DNA from: Diplosphaera chodatii
Lineage: Eukaryota > Chlorophyta > Trebouxiophyceae > Prasiolales > Stichococcaceae
Reading direction: 5' to 3'
Assembly: GCA_032358165.1 (NCBI GenBank)
Contig: JAALGY010000044.1
Location: 496,001-560,000 of the forward strand
Length of the DNA stretch: 64,000 nt
In this document: positions 1-13,000 of the stretch, one piece after another
How positions within the stretch are numbered: the first letter of the stretch is position 1
Layout: each line of letters begins with the position of its first letter
Position numbers and translations under genes: made by a program
The notes under the pieces: generated by a model
Seen by the model: only the letters and a program-made list of their open reading frames with translations
Databases searched by the model: none
Told to the model about the DNA's origin: nothing

Positions 1-1040
1 GGTAATACACGTCTTGCTGCTTCGCACATGTGAGAGCCAAGCCCAATCCATGCTTCAGCTCCTGGGACATGCATGGCAGCCTGTCTGATGGTGTTGGTAT
101 GTAGGCGCTTGCTGATCTGAAGGGCATCACGGCCAAAGACTCAGTGAAAGTGATCCCCCTCCTCGGCTCCGAGAGCTGTGACACAGCTGCATCAATCCGC
201 GACCGCCGTGTGTGAAGCAGGGTTGCAATGACATACTGGGCGCAGCTTCTCATATGAATTTTGCCGCAAGATGCCAGAGGAGGTCACCTGACAAAGCAGG
301 GCAGCCCTGACCGTGATGCTGCCGCTTTATAAACAACTGATGAAAGGACACGCCATACACAGTCCACTGCGCCACCGGCAAAGCCGTTCTGCTGTGCTGG
401 CTGAATCATTGCATGGCCGCCGCTGTGACCACGCAGTTGCAGCTGGCGTCAGACGCTGTGATGCCACCTGGTTTGCTGCCCACACGGCAACATTACAACC
501 TGCCATCACCCACCTGCAACAGACTTGGTAGGCTGCAATTGAGCGCTGCGCAACTGCAAACTACAAAGAGGATGCATTGCTGGGGGACTCGCAGGTGGGT
601 ACTCACTGAACTGGCCGCGCACGCCTATGCTGCCGCAGTAATGAATGCCCTGATCACGACTTTGAGCGCGCCTGTAAGCTGCTTGCTGTCGCAAAACTGC
701 CACGGATCCGTGCTACATGTGGGGACTGCCCTAGGGCTGCAAATCTGCAAACCCCTGCTGCTGCATCACCAGAACACCATGCAAACACAAACGCTGCGCA
801 CGCAGCGTGATTTTCGCCAGTGGAGTTCAGCGGGTGATCCATGTGTCCCGTTAAGACACGGCGGCGTTGCGACCAATATCAGATGTGCACCTGTGCGCAA
901 TCTCCGACATGTTGCAACATGGTGCACGGTGTCTGATCGGTATAGTGTCAGCATTTGCTGCTTCACCCATGTTGGATACATGACTGAGTGAGGTATGTGC
1001 ACAGCATAGTGCTGATCTCCCGATGAAGTGAGCAGCAGCC
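1..1040. other. No recognisable gene; upstream flank of the BCD1 gene
   Basis: Several open frames of 60-190 codons cross this stretch on both strands. None shows a protein family, a consistent exon chain or coding-like composition. The last part presumably holds the promoter and 5' UTR of the gene starting at 1041. No TATA box or other promoter element could be assigned with confidence. Confidence 0.5.
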
Positions 1041-3201
1041 ATGACTACCGCCGAGCAGCAGCCCGCTACTGGCGTCAGCTCTGCCGATGTGCTGGGTCTA
1101 CCACGCGAACAGCGGAGCCGTCCAGAGGGTACATACATCGCGCAGCTACCATCACGCATGATGTGCCATGTCATGTGCCACCTGCAGCGTGGTGTCAGGC
1201 TGCATGCCGCCATGTCTGCACCGCTGTTGATGTGGACATCCGCACCACCCTTCAGGGCCACGCGTGTGTGGCGAGTGTGGAGCAGATGCCAAGTACACCT
1301 GCCCCGCCTGCCAAGCGCAGACGTGCAGCCTGCCCTGCTCGAAGGGTGCGGCGGCTTGACGCCTTACGCCGGTCACCTACCTGTGCTGGTGTACTGTGTC
1401 AGCGTTATGAACGCAGCACCGTGTGCAAAGGCTCATGTGTGCACGCACAGATCACAAGGAGCGGTCGGGCTGCACGGGCAAGCGCAACCGCGCAGCGTAT
1501 GTTTCCCTGGACGAGTACAGCGAGCGCCACCTGGCATCTGACTTCCGGCTTCTGGAGGTCAGTGTCGTCCAGTGCGATGACAGACGGATGAAGTGACAGA
1601 CTGCTGATGTTATCAAAAATTAGGTCATTTCGCAACAGACACCTGCATCTGCTGTCATTCGGTAATGCCTTCGGCCATCATGGCCGTTTCAGAGCCCCTA
1701 CTGCTGCAATGCGAACAATTGTATTTGTCGTGGCTCTTCGGTGCACTCATCACCAGCTAACAACATGGCTGCCGCAGGAGGCCAGCCGCGCATCTCAGCT
1801 GGCGGCGCGCAGCCGGCCGATCCGGCCCCGGCACTTCCACGACCTGCCGCCGCACCTCAAGTCACTCATCAGCCATGCCCGCTCGTGCGCTCCCCAGCTG
1901 TGCTCTGTCATTGTCTAGACTGCCTTGCGATGGTGGAGAGAAGAGGCCTGCTGAAAAGAGCACTGGTGCCTCGGCTGCGCCTTCCTGCGGCCACAACCCC
2001 ATGGCTGGGATGGCGCATGGACCACGCCGCGGGATGTAGAGCAGGGCGTCGACGTGGTTGCTCTGCCGACAGGCGGGGCGTGACCCTGGAGCTGCAGCAG
2101 CCGGGCATGGCGCGCCGGGCGGCAAACACCAGCAGCTCGCAGGGCGGCAGGCAGCGGCAGATCTCCTGGCGGGTGGAGTGGCACTTTCCTGGGGCCGGCG
2201 TGACTGTTGACGACCGCAGGTTGGGCACACGCTGCTGCAAGTTTTGCAAATGTCAGCACGTCATCTCCACCATCTCTGCTGGCATCTGTGCACTTGGCAG
2301 CAATTCCTGCCTCCCTCATGACTCCAAGCAGCGCAACCTGCATGCAGGGTCCCAGAGACGCAGCCGCTGCGGCCACACCTGGAGGCCCACCTGGCCCCGG
2401 CGCTGCGGGGGGGCCTGGCAGCGGGCCATGTGCTGCGGCGCTATGCGCAGGCAGGCGCTGACGGCCTCGTCGTGCTGATGCGCCGCCCGCACACCCCAGT
2501 AAGCCTGCCACGCTTGACGACGAGGTGGTCGTGTATGGTGCGCCGTGTGCTCACCTGCAAGCGTGTTGTGGAGCTCCTGAAACCTGAAAAGTGGACGCTC
2601 CCACATGACCGCAGGCCAACGCGCCCCAGTACTGGCGCGTCGACGCCGACAAGCCGTTGTGCAGCCAGCTGCTGGGTCGCGCCGTCATCGAGTTCCCCAC
2701 GCTGCTGGTAAATAACCGCTTGGCAGAGGAGCTGCATATCGACCCAGTCCGACCACGGCTCTATCGTGGCTTGGGATCGAAACTTCTCAGCCAGCTGCCA
2801 GCGATTGAGTGCAATCGTGCTTGCAGGTGCTGACGCAGGAGGAGTTCGCTGCTGGGATGTACCCGCTGGTTGGAACGCTTCCAGGGCAGCGCAGCGGGCA
2901 GCCACCCAGCGGCCCGTCAGCTGCTGCGGGGTGTGACACAGCAGCTGGGACGCTGGCAACAACGGGCGCGGCGCCCCCAGAACAGGAGACCGGCAGCGGC
3001 AGCAGTGCAGGTGCACGACCAGCGCTTCTGTCGGATGCGGTGACGGCCGCGCCCCCGGCGGCAGCACAGCTTGGGCTGGGCGGCGCCGAGGCCAGCAGGC
3101 CCGCTACAGCAGCTACTCTGCCGCTGGACCCATTTGCTGGACGTCCTGCTACGCATATGCCTGCAACAGCAGCAGACGATGCAGCTGCGGCGAAGGATTA
3201 G
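1041..3201 (+). CDS. BCD1: Box C/D snoRNA protein 1 (BCD1/ZNHIT6-like), zf-HIT assembly factor
   Basis: Exons 1041-1128, 1256-1345, 1451-1557, 1778-1884, 2073-2219, 2348-2498, 2615-2707 and 2827-3201 join in frame to about 385 residues. Residues 34-67 form a zf-HIT finger with ligands C34, C37, C45, C48, C53, C57, H61 and C67 (core AKYTCPACQAQTCSLPC). It is followed by the BCD1-specific block: GKRNRAAYVSL, then LPPHLKSLISHARS, RRAANTS, ISWRVEWHF and VIEFPTLL. In the known family this protein helps assemble box C/D snoRNPs with the R2TP machinery in the nucleus. The last exon adds a low-complexity Ala/Pro/Ser tail with no recognised domain. The start is the first ATG that joins in phase with the finger exon. 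Identification rests on several conserved blocks in the right order. Confidence 0.9.
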
Positions 3202-3567
3202 CGTCGGGAGCGCACCATGTTCAGATTTAGCTAGGAGAGGTGCGAAGTACAGCCGGGTCATTTCGGCGTGCAGGTGGGCGCCTCAGCAGGTGCACGGCGG
3301 TCGGCAGCGTTCTTCAGCTATTGGTTGTCGGACAACGTGTGTCTACGTATCCATGTTCGAAGCTAAGTTTGTTTTGGTGGGTTTTAGAGGCTCTCGAACG
3401 CGGGTTGTACCAAAGCTGTGACCATGCAGCCAGCTTCCAACGTCCGTGCATGAAACACCCTAAAACATGCTGTCACTATCACCCGTACAGATTGGTGCAC
3501 GGTACATACTCGCCATGTGCCCAGCTTGTAGATTACAGCAAATCACTTCCTGCGCTGTGGCACTGTT

Positions 3568-6500
3568 GTGTGGAGCGGTATGGATCGACGCCGTGGGCAG
3601 CAATGGGCGCCGCAATCTGCACAGCCTGAGCCTGGCATCGCCAGGTTGTCGGATGTTGCAGCTCTCATGACCGGTTGCCTCGAGGCAGCGGCCGATGTCA
3701 GTGAGGCGGTCGACGATCATGGGGATGCTAGAAAGTACTTGACCCCGCTCGACGCCGGGGTCATGCAGCTGGTATCGCTGCTGCACCGCCTGCAGGACAA
3801 CACCGCATGGCTGCAGACGCCCAGCGCCGTGCACAGTCTCGGTGAGCTGACTTCGGAGTTTGGGGATGGTGGAATGATTAATGAGGCAGGTTTGGCACAT
3901 CGTGCAGGAGTGCAACCGCGAGAGATTGCACTAGGGTATCTATCCATCAGCGCTTCAATCAGCTCTGCAGCGCTGGGCCTAGGCCCCTCTGGCATCAAGG
4001 TTTTCGGAGAGTCCTCTGAAACTCAACACCGGTTCACCTGCAGGTGTACTGCAGCAGGCTCTTCGTGGGCTGGGCAACCAGATCAGGCAGCTGGTGGTGC
4101 GGGGTGCTTGCCCTGCGTGGCGGCGCCTGCGGTGCTTCCTCACAGCCCGCGAAACGCAGGCGGAGCTCCACAGGCTGCAGCAGCTGACCCGGTCTGCCGT
4201 ACGTGACCTCATGGGGCTTGCGGACCTTAGGCTGGTGAGTGCGTGCCGTCCTGCATCAAAGTCTTGACCGCTCAACCTGCCTGCACATACTTTGGCATCT
4301 CTGCCGCTTGTACATGCAGCGCTGCCTGTCCAGTTCAACCGGCACACATCGACGCACACATTTCAGGCTTCGGATTGTGTTCTCGCTCGCCTGGTGTGAT
4401 TACAGCCTATCTGCACTGCAGGAAAACTCGTGGCATTTGCGGCTGTCAAGTACGACAGTGGATGCCATGGCCGGAGTTTTGCGCACTGGGGACATGCAGG
4501 CATTCAATGCACTCGTGTGTCGGCAGGTGCAACAGTCTCACAGACTCGTGCAATGGCACATGAGATGCAGTTGTCAAGCGACACCGGTTAATTGACCGTC
4601 TTCAGAACGCCAACCTGCCGCTGCACAGGGCGGGCGCAAGCAGCTCAGACCAGGGTTTTGACAACCAGGGGGCTCATTACTGAGCTGAGTTTTGCTTTGC
4701 AGGCAGAAGAGGGGTGCTTTGTGGCCGACGTGGAGCTGGGCTCTGCCTCGATTGCTGCCATTGCCGCTGAGGTCAGTGACTGTGCTCTGCACTCCTGAGT
4801 CAGGCACAATGCAGGGCACTTCTGGTGCGCTGCGGTGACTCACATATATCTGCTTGTGATGCCACGTCTGGCGTGCACGTTCTCATAGGTACACGAGCTG
4901 CTGCAGAATGATGCCGCTGTGAGGACGGCCCTGCTCGTGCACAAGATTGACCTCTGCCCTTCAGCCGAGGAGGCAGTTCGTCCTATGAAAAACATGACTT
5001 CAGTAGAGCAGAGGCACTGTGATAAGGTGAATATCCAGTCAGACTCATTAACCTCATGATTGCGCAGACCGTCACAACATAGCTGCAACAACACGATCGA
5101 GGCCTGGTCTGCTGCCTCGCAGTCGGGCTGCATGATTTGAACACGGACGTAGACGATGTCATATCACCTAACTGTACTCATGCACCGCGGCTTCATGGTG
5201 CCGCGCAGATTGTGAGCCTCCTTACTGCGTGGGCAGCGCGGTGCAGGCGGACCAAGGCAGATGGTGCTGATCGTGCGGCTGCAGCAGAGCCCAATGGAAG
5301 TCAAATTCCAGCGCTTGCGTACCGCATCTTTGCGCAAGACCCTGCGGTGCGTGCGTGTAGTGCATCTGGAACTGCAGTGCATGGATGGGTTCATGGCGCA
5401 TCTGTGACGTGTGGAGGGCACTCAGGGAAGTGCCACTTCTGTAGATAGGGGAGTCACGCCCTGTTCTATATGTTTGTAGGCGGGCGCACGCAACACTTGG
5501 ATGCATGACGGCAACAAGCCAGGGCTGGCAGAATGCCTGCATCCGCATACAACCCAATGCCTGCGGCAGGGCGGCTGGTCAGCTGCAATAAGCAGGCGGC
5601 AGCTCTGCAACCAACAAGATGGGCGCCGCATGCGCAGCTGCCGATGTGCTACTGTCAGCACAGCAGAGGCGGACTTTGCAGCGACTTTGTTGACAGCAAG
5701 GTTTGAGAGGTGGTGCGCTCTCTTCGGGTCGGCAGCCAGTCGGTGGTCGGTTGGTATTGATGTAAGTCCCGCCGCCCGCAGCGACCCGAGCGCCAGCACC
5801 AGCACCAGCGCCAGCGCCAGCAGAACCACAGCAAACTCTGTCTATGCAGCGGTGGCTGCGATGGTGGGAGTTCAGCACTTCAACGTCACCGCAGCTACGG
5901 CGCTCGCTGATGGCAGCGCCCTTGCTGCGGTTGCCCACTATGAAGACGCCGTGCAGCTGCTGAAGCTGGGTAAGCCAAGTCTCAGTCCTGACACAAGCCA
6001 GGCAGCTGGCACCACGTTACCCCAGAAGCCCTGAGGAAAACAACATCTGTCATCGCATGGCACACGGATCCAGCCATCCCCAACTTGCACCCTTCTCTGC
6101 TGCTGCATCACTAGAGTTGTCAGTCCTCCAGTTGTGGGAGTGATTGCAGGGCAGCCGTTTCCTGCCTTGAAATTCTTGTTGTATCTGCTGCAATTTCGTC
6201 GCTGACCGCTGAATGCTGCGTTGGCAGCCGAGGTGCTGGAGCCTCAGGCAGCCTGGTGGCAGCAGCTGCTGGCCGAAACCCAGCTGGGCGTGGCCCGCTG
6301 CTATGATACGCTGGGGGATTATGTGGCGGCCATCTCGCACTGCGACGTGGCCATTTACACAGCGGCAAAAGCTGTGGAGCCGCGGCGACTGCTGGTGGCC
6401 GCCCACCTGCTCCGCTACAAGGTGTGCGCGCAAGTATCAGCAAGAACAGTTGGTGATGACATGAACGCAGCCTGGCCGCCGGTCGGCATTAAACATCACA

Positions 6501-6820
6501 TGGCGATGTGCTACAGGCTCCAGCACCGACCACAAGTGTCCTGGAACAGTCATGTCCCCTGCAGCAGGCAGCATGCATGCCACGCCGTTACAGGTCTTTG
6601 CATTGGCAACCCTCTACCCACTCATTGAAGTGCTTCAGCACAGGCGCTCACATCCGACGGCCGGTATGAGATCGGAACGTCGGACTTGGACCGTGCACAG
6701 GCACATGGTGCGAATTTCGGGGAGGTCATGGATGCACTGGACGATGTTGGGAAGAGGCAGGCGGCCAGGATGACACGCGTATTTGCCGGTTTGAAGTTCA
6801 ACTTCAATACCAATTACTAG
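3568..6820 (+). CDS. Helical protein with MLKL/HeLo-like N-terminus and TPR-like C-terminus
   Basis: Exons 3568-3841, 4044-4234, 4422-4526, 4703-4771, 4889-5026, 5285-5346, 5596-5969, 6228-6421 and 6644-6820 join without stops to about 527 residues. The ATG at 3580 is an alternative start. The N-terminal part is all-helical. Exon 2 ends in a pattern (RRLRCFLTARETQAELHRL, then a helix with RSAVRDL) that resembles the four-helix domain of MLKL/HeLo-type adaptors, where an F-x-S/T-A/S segment is followed by ELxxL and a DLxL helix. Exons 7-9 carry TPR-like helix pairs, such as ALAAVAHYEDAVQLLKL and LGVARCYDTLGDYVAAI. The last two encode scaffold repeats that usually bind partner proteins. The fold assignment is from pattern only, and no enzymatic motif is seen. 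The junction between exons 6 and 7 is the least certain. Confidence 0.6.
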
Positions 6821-7158
6821 GAGTTAGGTCGAGTCTGACGGACATGGTGAGAACACGGTGCGCATGCAGGCGCAGGAACATGGTGCTGCCACCTTTGTCC
6901 CAGCTAGCATACTGTACATCTTACCAGAGTGCCAGAACCAGTCCGGCATGTCAGAACCATATGCTTGGTGTTTCTGCATGTATCTGAACACTGGCGCTGA
7001 TCAGGTATGTATCAGATTGTGACCATGCAATTATGTCCGAAAAGCAGACTGATGCACAGCGTTGGCTGTGCCGTCAAGTCGCCACCACAGTGCACCGTTC
7101 ATCAACAGGTGTCGTGATTTGCAATGTTGTGTTGCCTTTGCAAAGGCTTTGACGGCTG
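6821..7158. other. Convergent intergenic stretch, no gene seen
   Basis: This stretch lies between the stop of the TPR-like gene (plus strand) and the stop of the mitochondrial carrier gene (minus strand). It should hold both 3' UTRs. I see no coding signature in it. Confidence 0.5.
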
Positions 7159-8827
7159 CTAGGCCACGGTCTGCGCAATTGGTCGGTAACTGAGCAGCTC
7201 CAAGGCTCCTTCGTAAACTGAGAAGATTACGGCCGATACTACAAATGCTCTTGTGAGGGTGGCACTGAGGCCACGCACAAACACGCCCGCGCCCTCCTCC
7301 CTGTAGCTCTTCTGCGCACAATCCGCCCAGCTACTGAACCGTGAATCTGCTGCGCTGGTGGCCTGTGAAACAGGCCAACCACGTCCTTGATCGATGCTAG
7401 AGCCTGAACGAGGTACATCAATACTAGCATAAGCAGCATGAGTACACCAGAAATCTACAGTGCATCATGACATGCCAACCTTGATACCTGGATTCGTGAT
7501 TTGAGGACATCCACCGGGTACACGGACAGCCAGGAGCCGGCACCCGCCAAACCCCCTGCAACCAGCATGGCACCAAATCCCATTCTGGACGGCAGAGCCG
7601 TCACGAGCAACTTTCGTCAGCTGCCCCATCGTCCAGCTCTCACTACATCTGTGCTTCACAGCAGTAGGGTGTGTGCATGCACCGGCGGCAAAGCTGGCTG
7701 CCGGGGCTGAGCTGCCGCGGGCTCTGGATCCCGGGTCCAGCGCCTCCCGTGCAGCGTCATAAATGCAGAAGTAGACCCCGTGTGAAGGCGTGTCCCGCAC
7801 CATGGTCACCCCGAGCCCACGATACAACCCTGTACTGCCAAAGTTCAATGTGAGCAGGTGCTATATGGGTCAGCACATCGACGCGGTCTCAGTACAGCCC
7901 AAGTGCATGCATGCCGACAACCTGACGCCATGAACTCGAGTTTCAACACCTCACCCCTGATGCCTTCAGCGCGGACAACGTGGCGCAGCAGCTGCACGGG
8001 TCCAACATATGCGGCGTCGCCATGCACTGCTGTCTGAAGCTGCTGCCGCACCTTCAGCATCTCCACAGGTGCCACAATGAACGTCTGCACCACACCCGCA
8101 GCCATGCCTGGGTCCATCACATGATGAAGAGATCAAGCGTGGTGCGCGGTGAAAGTGGCTGGCGGGGCAAAGGCTGAAGGGTGCCAATGAAATGCATCAG
8201 TGCGACATCTACAACGACCAAGGGTGCTCTTGCACACCTGCCAGAAAGGTTTGCGGATAGGTGAGAGGGGTATTTGCAGCTCCGCTCTCGTGCATCAGGT
8301 GCCGTGAGGCGATGCCAAAGGCCTGAAAGACGATCGCATTCTGTGCTGCACAAGCAGCCATCCAGTTGATTAGTTGCAGAGGCAACCGTCCAGTTGGACG
8401 TAACTTTCCCATGATGTCCAAGCAACGACAATGGCTACCATGAACATCCCATGCTTGGAATATACCTGAAAGCTGATGGTGGCCAGCGGGTAGGTCACGC
8501 CCCTGAAGAGCGCTGCCGGCCCCTCACGGGTGACCGCGGCACGCAGAGCCGCGCCCGCGGAGTTCCACGGGCACCCCGGCTGCTGCAGCCGGATGCGCAC
8601 GGTGTCGAGCGGCTGCCCCGAGAGCACCCCTGCTGCGCCTGCAATCCCGCCTGCGCATTGCCACTTCACAACACGTTATGCGATCCGCCAGCACGTACTA
8701 GCTTGGTGAGTACCACGCTGTATGTCTAGACAGTCACATCTGCACAGGAGCCAAGGTTTTTGACAGGGAGGCATGTTTGTACCAGCGCATGCGCGCCTGC
8801 AATGAAATCTGCGGCCGCGGGGTGCAT
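7159..8827 (-). CDS. Mitochondrial carrier, BAC2-like basic amino acid type (SLC25 family)
   Basis: In transcript order the exons are 8827-8797, 8650-8466, 8340-8238, 8107-7955, 7829-7683, 7555-7480 and 7333-7159. They give about 289 residues, the usual carrier length. The three tandem carrier repeats are complete, each with its signature: PLDTVRIRLQ, PVEMLKVRQQ and PVDVLKSRIQ. Segments such as ATISFQNAIVFQ, GLYRGLGVTMVRDTPSHG and RAFVVSAVIFSVYE are closest, by recall, to plant BAC2 (mitochondrial arginine/ornithine carrier). Related carnitine or BOU-type carriers are possible, so the substrate is an inference. The protein should sit in the inner mitochondrial membrane. The first intron needs a GC donor (AG|GCGCGC). 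That choice restores the family-typical ADFIAGGIAGAAG, whereas the nearest GT donor is out of phase. Confidence 0.92.
8651..8796 (-). other. GC-AG intron 1 of the carrier gene
   Basis: Read on the minus strand, the 31-nt first exon ends ...TTGCAG and the intron begins GCGCGC, ending in GCGCAG before the second exon. The join is phase 1 and gives a continuous first carrier repeat. The alternative GT (CTG|GTACAA, 18 nt further) ends in phase 0 and would shift the frame. Confidence 0.75.
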
Positions 8828-10064
8828 CCCTTGTTCTGTGGGAGGTGGCTCTGGGGCGTCTGTCATGCTGGAGTTGGTTTTGTGCTACACTACGGTGGTT
8901 ACACTATGGTGCCCTGTGAAATCCACACAGAGCTGACAGCGGATGCAAGGTTACCGCGCAACTGCTTCATCAGCATCAAGTTGGAACTCGGTGCTGTGCA
9001 GCATTGAATGCTGTCCGCTGTAAGGAATGTCGGCGACCCTCACGATCTTCAGATCAACAATCACGCGGCCGACGATCGCGTGCACTGTCCGGTGTTCATT
9101 CAGGCAGTGCACTGCGATGCTTTGTGAAGGTCGTGCACGCGTTATACGAGCACCATCGACGTGACACAAGCTACAGCGCTTTGGAGGATGCGTGCGAGCT
9201 TGTGTAACGGTGGCACCCATCTAGCTCGCTGCATGCAATTGCAAATAGCCTTGCAGGGGGGGCAAAAATGTCCAAACCCCTCGCAAGTCGAGCGCAGCCA
9301 AGCGCTCAGCAAATACGCTGCATTCCAGCGTTCCCGTCGTTGTGACGGCTTTCCATGCTGGCTTGGCAGGTCCCGAGCATCAGCGGGCGTCGCCATCAAT
9401 TAAAGTAGCACTGCACTTCGATGCGATCCCCCTTGGAACAAGTTCGAGCCTGACTGGGCAGTTGGCAAATGTGCCATCAGGGGATGCGATAGCATCTGCG
9501 TGCGGCGTACGGCGGCTTTGTCGTGCAGCTGCTGCCTACCAGATCGATCGGCTGAGGTAAAGAAGATTGGTGCCGTTCACCTTACACAACTTACTGGAGC
9601 AGCAGGGTCATGATGATAGGCAAGCTGTCCTCCTGCACAGCCCAACAGCCGCAAGGGTAGCCGATTGTAGGTAGAGTGTGTGAGCTGCTGCCCGGTTCTG
9701 TGGCACCAGCTCCGGCAGCGCAGGTTGGCAGGACCAGGCCAGCACACGTGCACTGCAGCAAGGCCTGTATACTGTCTTCCTGCACCCACGGGCAAACACT
9801 GCCCAACAACCCCGTGAAGGCGCACAAGCCATGCATCGTCCATCCAATACTCAGTCCGCAGGAGAACCAGCGGTAGTGTGCAAGCGCTACACCCTTGCCA
9901 CTGATTGCAAGCGTACGGTCGAACATCTGCGTGCTCACGCAGGCAGGCAGCAGCTTGGCGCCTGTGACATGCAAACGGAGAGCTGACGGCGCAATCGCGG
10001 CCAGTCAACGTGCCACAAATCCTGAGCGGCGGGCGCCCCGCACAAAGCCACAGCTCAGCCCACC
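8828..10064. other. Divergent intergenic region between carrier and PP6 subunit genes
   Basis: This 1.2-kb stretch separates the starts of two divergently transcribed genes, so it should contain both promoters. Open frames up to about 140 codons (minus strand, around 9590-10008) show no family signature and lack supporting splice structure. No promoter motif was assigned. Confidence 0.5.
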
Positions 10065-13000
10065 ATGTTTTGGCGCGTCAGCGGCTTTGCGCAGCCCAGC
10101 CCCGTGGAGGCGGCCCTCGACCGGCCCAACTGCACGTTGGAGAACCTGCTGGCCGAAGACGACCTCATACAGGTGGGTGACTTGCCCACTCGGCCATCAT
10201 GTTCAGGACGCAGAGCCACCGACTGGTCAGCTGTGTGCAAACATGGATCCTGGTGGCATGCAGGAGGTCAAGTCGCTGAACTCGAGGGTGCTGGAGTTCC
10301 TGACCAAGCCAGAGTCCGTGACGGGCCTCGTGCGGCACCTGGTCGCGCCGGCGCCGCCCGATGCAGACCAGCAGCAGCAGCTGCGGCAGCCCTTTGCAGC
10401 ATGCGAGGTGCGTGTGGGCAGCACCGCGAGCTGTTCCACCCACCGTCTTAGTTCCGGCTTCTGACCCAGTAGGCTGTATGCACATTCCTGGACAACCGAT
10501 GCAGCACACTGTCTTGCCACTGCTGTGTCCCTCCTGCTGGCAGGTGCTGTGCTGCGAGGTGGAGGGCCTGCTCACACAGCTGCTGGGCGACGAATCGACC
10601 ATGGACCTACTCTTCTCCCTGCTGCAGCAGGTGCCAAGCGTGTCACCGCTCTCCGACAAAATGGCAACGATGCACAGCGTGTGTTTGTAGTTGACTGTGG
10701 GGCTGGCCCCAGAAACGTGAGGCATGCACTGTGGTCTGCAGACGGGCACGCTGGACTGTGTGACAGCGGGCTACTTCGCGCGCGTGGTCGGCATGCTGCT
10801 GTTCCGGCGCACCTCCGAGGTCATGGCCTTCCTGCAGGTGGTGTCATCTGCATTCATTTCGTTCTTTTATTGTCATCGCCACCCCTGTCCTTCCATCCTC
10901 CTCCATCCTGATCTGTTGCCGCTCTCGTACATCCGACTCTGACGTCGGCCCTCTGACCAGAGTGAGCGCAGCACTCGCAAGGTGCATCCTCCGGCAGCAG
11001 AACCTGCAAAACCCCTGCTCATGTGTTGGGCCCGCGCTCCTGCAGCAACGGCGGCACCTGCTGGGGCGCCTGGTCGCGCACCTGGACACCGCCAGCATCG
11101 CGGAGATCCTGGTGCGCCTGGTGGGCGCCGAGGAGCAGACCGGCATGTACCTGCCGCCGTCCCAGGTGCGCTCCTGCAGCGGCGCTCGGCACCGCAACCA
11201 GCCGTCTGCTGCTCTGAATCTGCCTGGACCTCCCCAGACACCGGGCACATGCTGGACGCATCTTCCCAGCAGTCAGCGTGACTCACGTCCTCGCAAGCCT
11301 GCAGGTGCAGTGGCTGACGGGCACGGAGCTCATGCCCCAGCTGCTGGCGGTGCTGGAGCCGGGGCACTCGGCGGACGCGGCGAAGCACGCCGCCGAGGTG
11401 CTGGCGGCGGTGGCGCGCTCCGCGCTCTCGCCGCTCGCCCGCTGCATGGCCGAGCCCAAGTTCCTGCAGACGCTGCTGGAGCGGGCCTTCGAGGAGGGGG
11501 GCCCCTCCTCCGTGCAGGTGGTGCAGCCGGCATGCCGACGCCTGCTGACGCACCACCCGCGTCAGACCACCTGCTGCCAAGCCTGCTGTGGCCCTGGCAC
11601 CGCCGCCTCCAGTGGCTGCTGCTCGAGCCTGTCGTGCATGGCAAGCTGCTCTGTGACAGCTACAAACGTTGCATGCAGGCGCTGGACGTGTGCATCGCGC
11701 TGCTGGAGCCGCACCCCAGCGAGCCGCACCACACGCAGCCCAGCAGCCCCGCCGGCAGCGCGTCGGGGCTGGCGATCGGCAGCCCCGGGGCGGGCAGCGG
11801 GCTCCTGGGCAGCAGCCCCGGCAGCACCTCCCTCACCGCCAGCAGCGAGCTCCGGCGCATGTCCGAGGTCACAGCAAAGGTAGGGTTTAATGCGGTTGGC
11901 TGATGTTGTAGAGCACAGAGATGCCCTCGCTTCTTCGTGACATGCACATCTCGAGCTGACGGGGTGCCGCATGTGTGCGTGCAGAACCTGCAGACGGCAG
12001 CGGTGACAGGCATCTCGGACCGCGCCATGCGGCTGCGTGCGATGCTGGACGACTCGGCAGCGCCAGCACCATTGGTGAGCACCCCAGACAACCTGCTGCC
12101 TGTTCAGTTATACCCTCATCTGTGTTGCTGGGGTGGATCTAGCGCGCTCACTTGACGGCAACACTCCTGGCCATCTGCCACTAGCCCAGGAGCCAACGGT
12201 CTGGCATAGCAAGTGCACAGTACTGATCAACAGTGGGGTGCTGGTCCGGCAGGAGACGGCCTTCGGCGTGCTGGACCCCCCGCTGGGCAGCGCGCGGCTC
12301 AAGGCGGTGGAGATGGTGGTGGCGCTCGCGCGTTTAGGGTCCCCCACCGCGGAGGAGGCGCTGGTCCGCGCAGAGCTGCTGCCGCGCTGCATGGCGCTGT
12401 TCGTGCAGTACCCCTTCAACAACCTGCTGCACCACCAGGTGGGGAGCGCTTTCCCAGCACGAGAAGTCCTGCATCAAAGGCGCTCCATCGCATGCGGTGC
12501 TGAGCTGAGCTCGCTCAAGTTTCAGGCTGAGTGCTCGTGCCACTCAGCCTGGAGATGGAGGTGCTTGATCAGCACCTTTGCGCACTGTGCTGGTCTGGCA
12601 CCCAGCTCCTGGCCGGCTGTGCACGCAGAGCGCTTCGCACGCATCAATTCTTTTTTATAGATGCGCCGCGCCCGCGCGCAGGTGGCGACCATGCTGATGG
12701 GCGTCCTGGAGTTCGGCAGCTCCACGCTGACGGCGCACGCGTTCGGCGCGGCGGGGCTGCTGGGCTGGCTGGCGGGGGCGCCGGCCGAGGTGCGCCCGCA
12801 GCCCCGCCCCGCCGACCCGCGCGCCGCCCAGCGCCCCAGCCTCCGCGCAGGTGCGGGTCATGAGTCCAGAGGGTCGAGGTCCCATCACAGGATGGCGGTG
12901 GCCCCCATGCAGGGTTGCTGCAGCAGTCCAAGCGCAAGGCATGATGTGGCATCCAATGTGTTGCCACTGCCACCGGCGTTGACCACTGCTCCAGCTTGCC

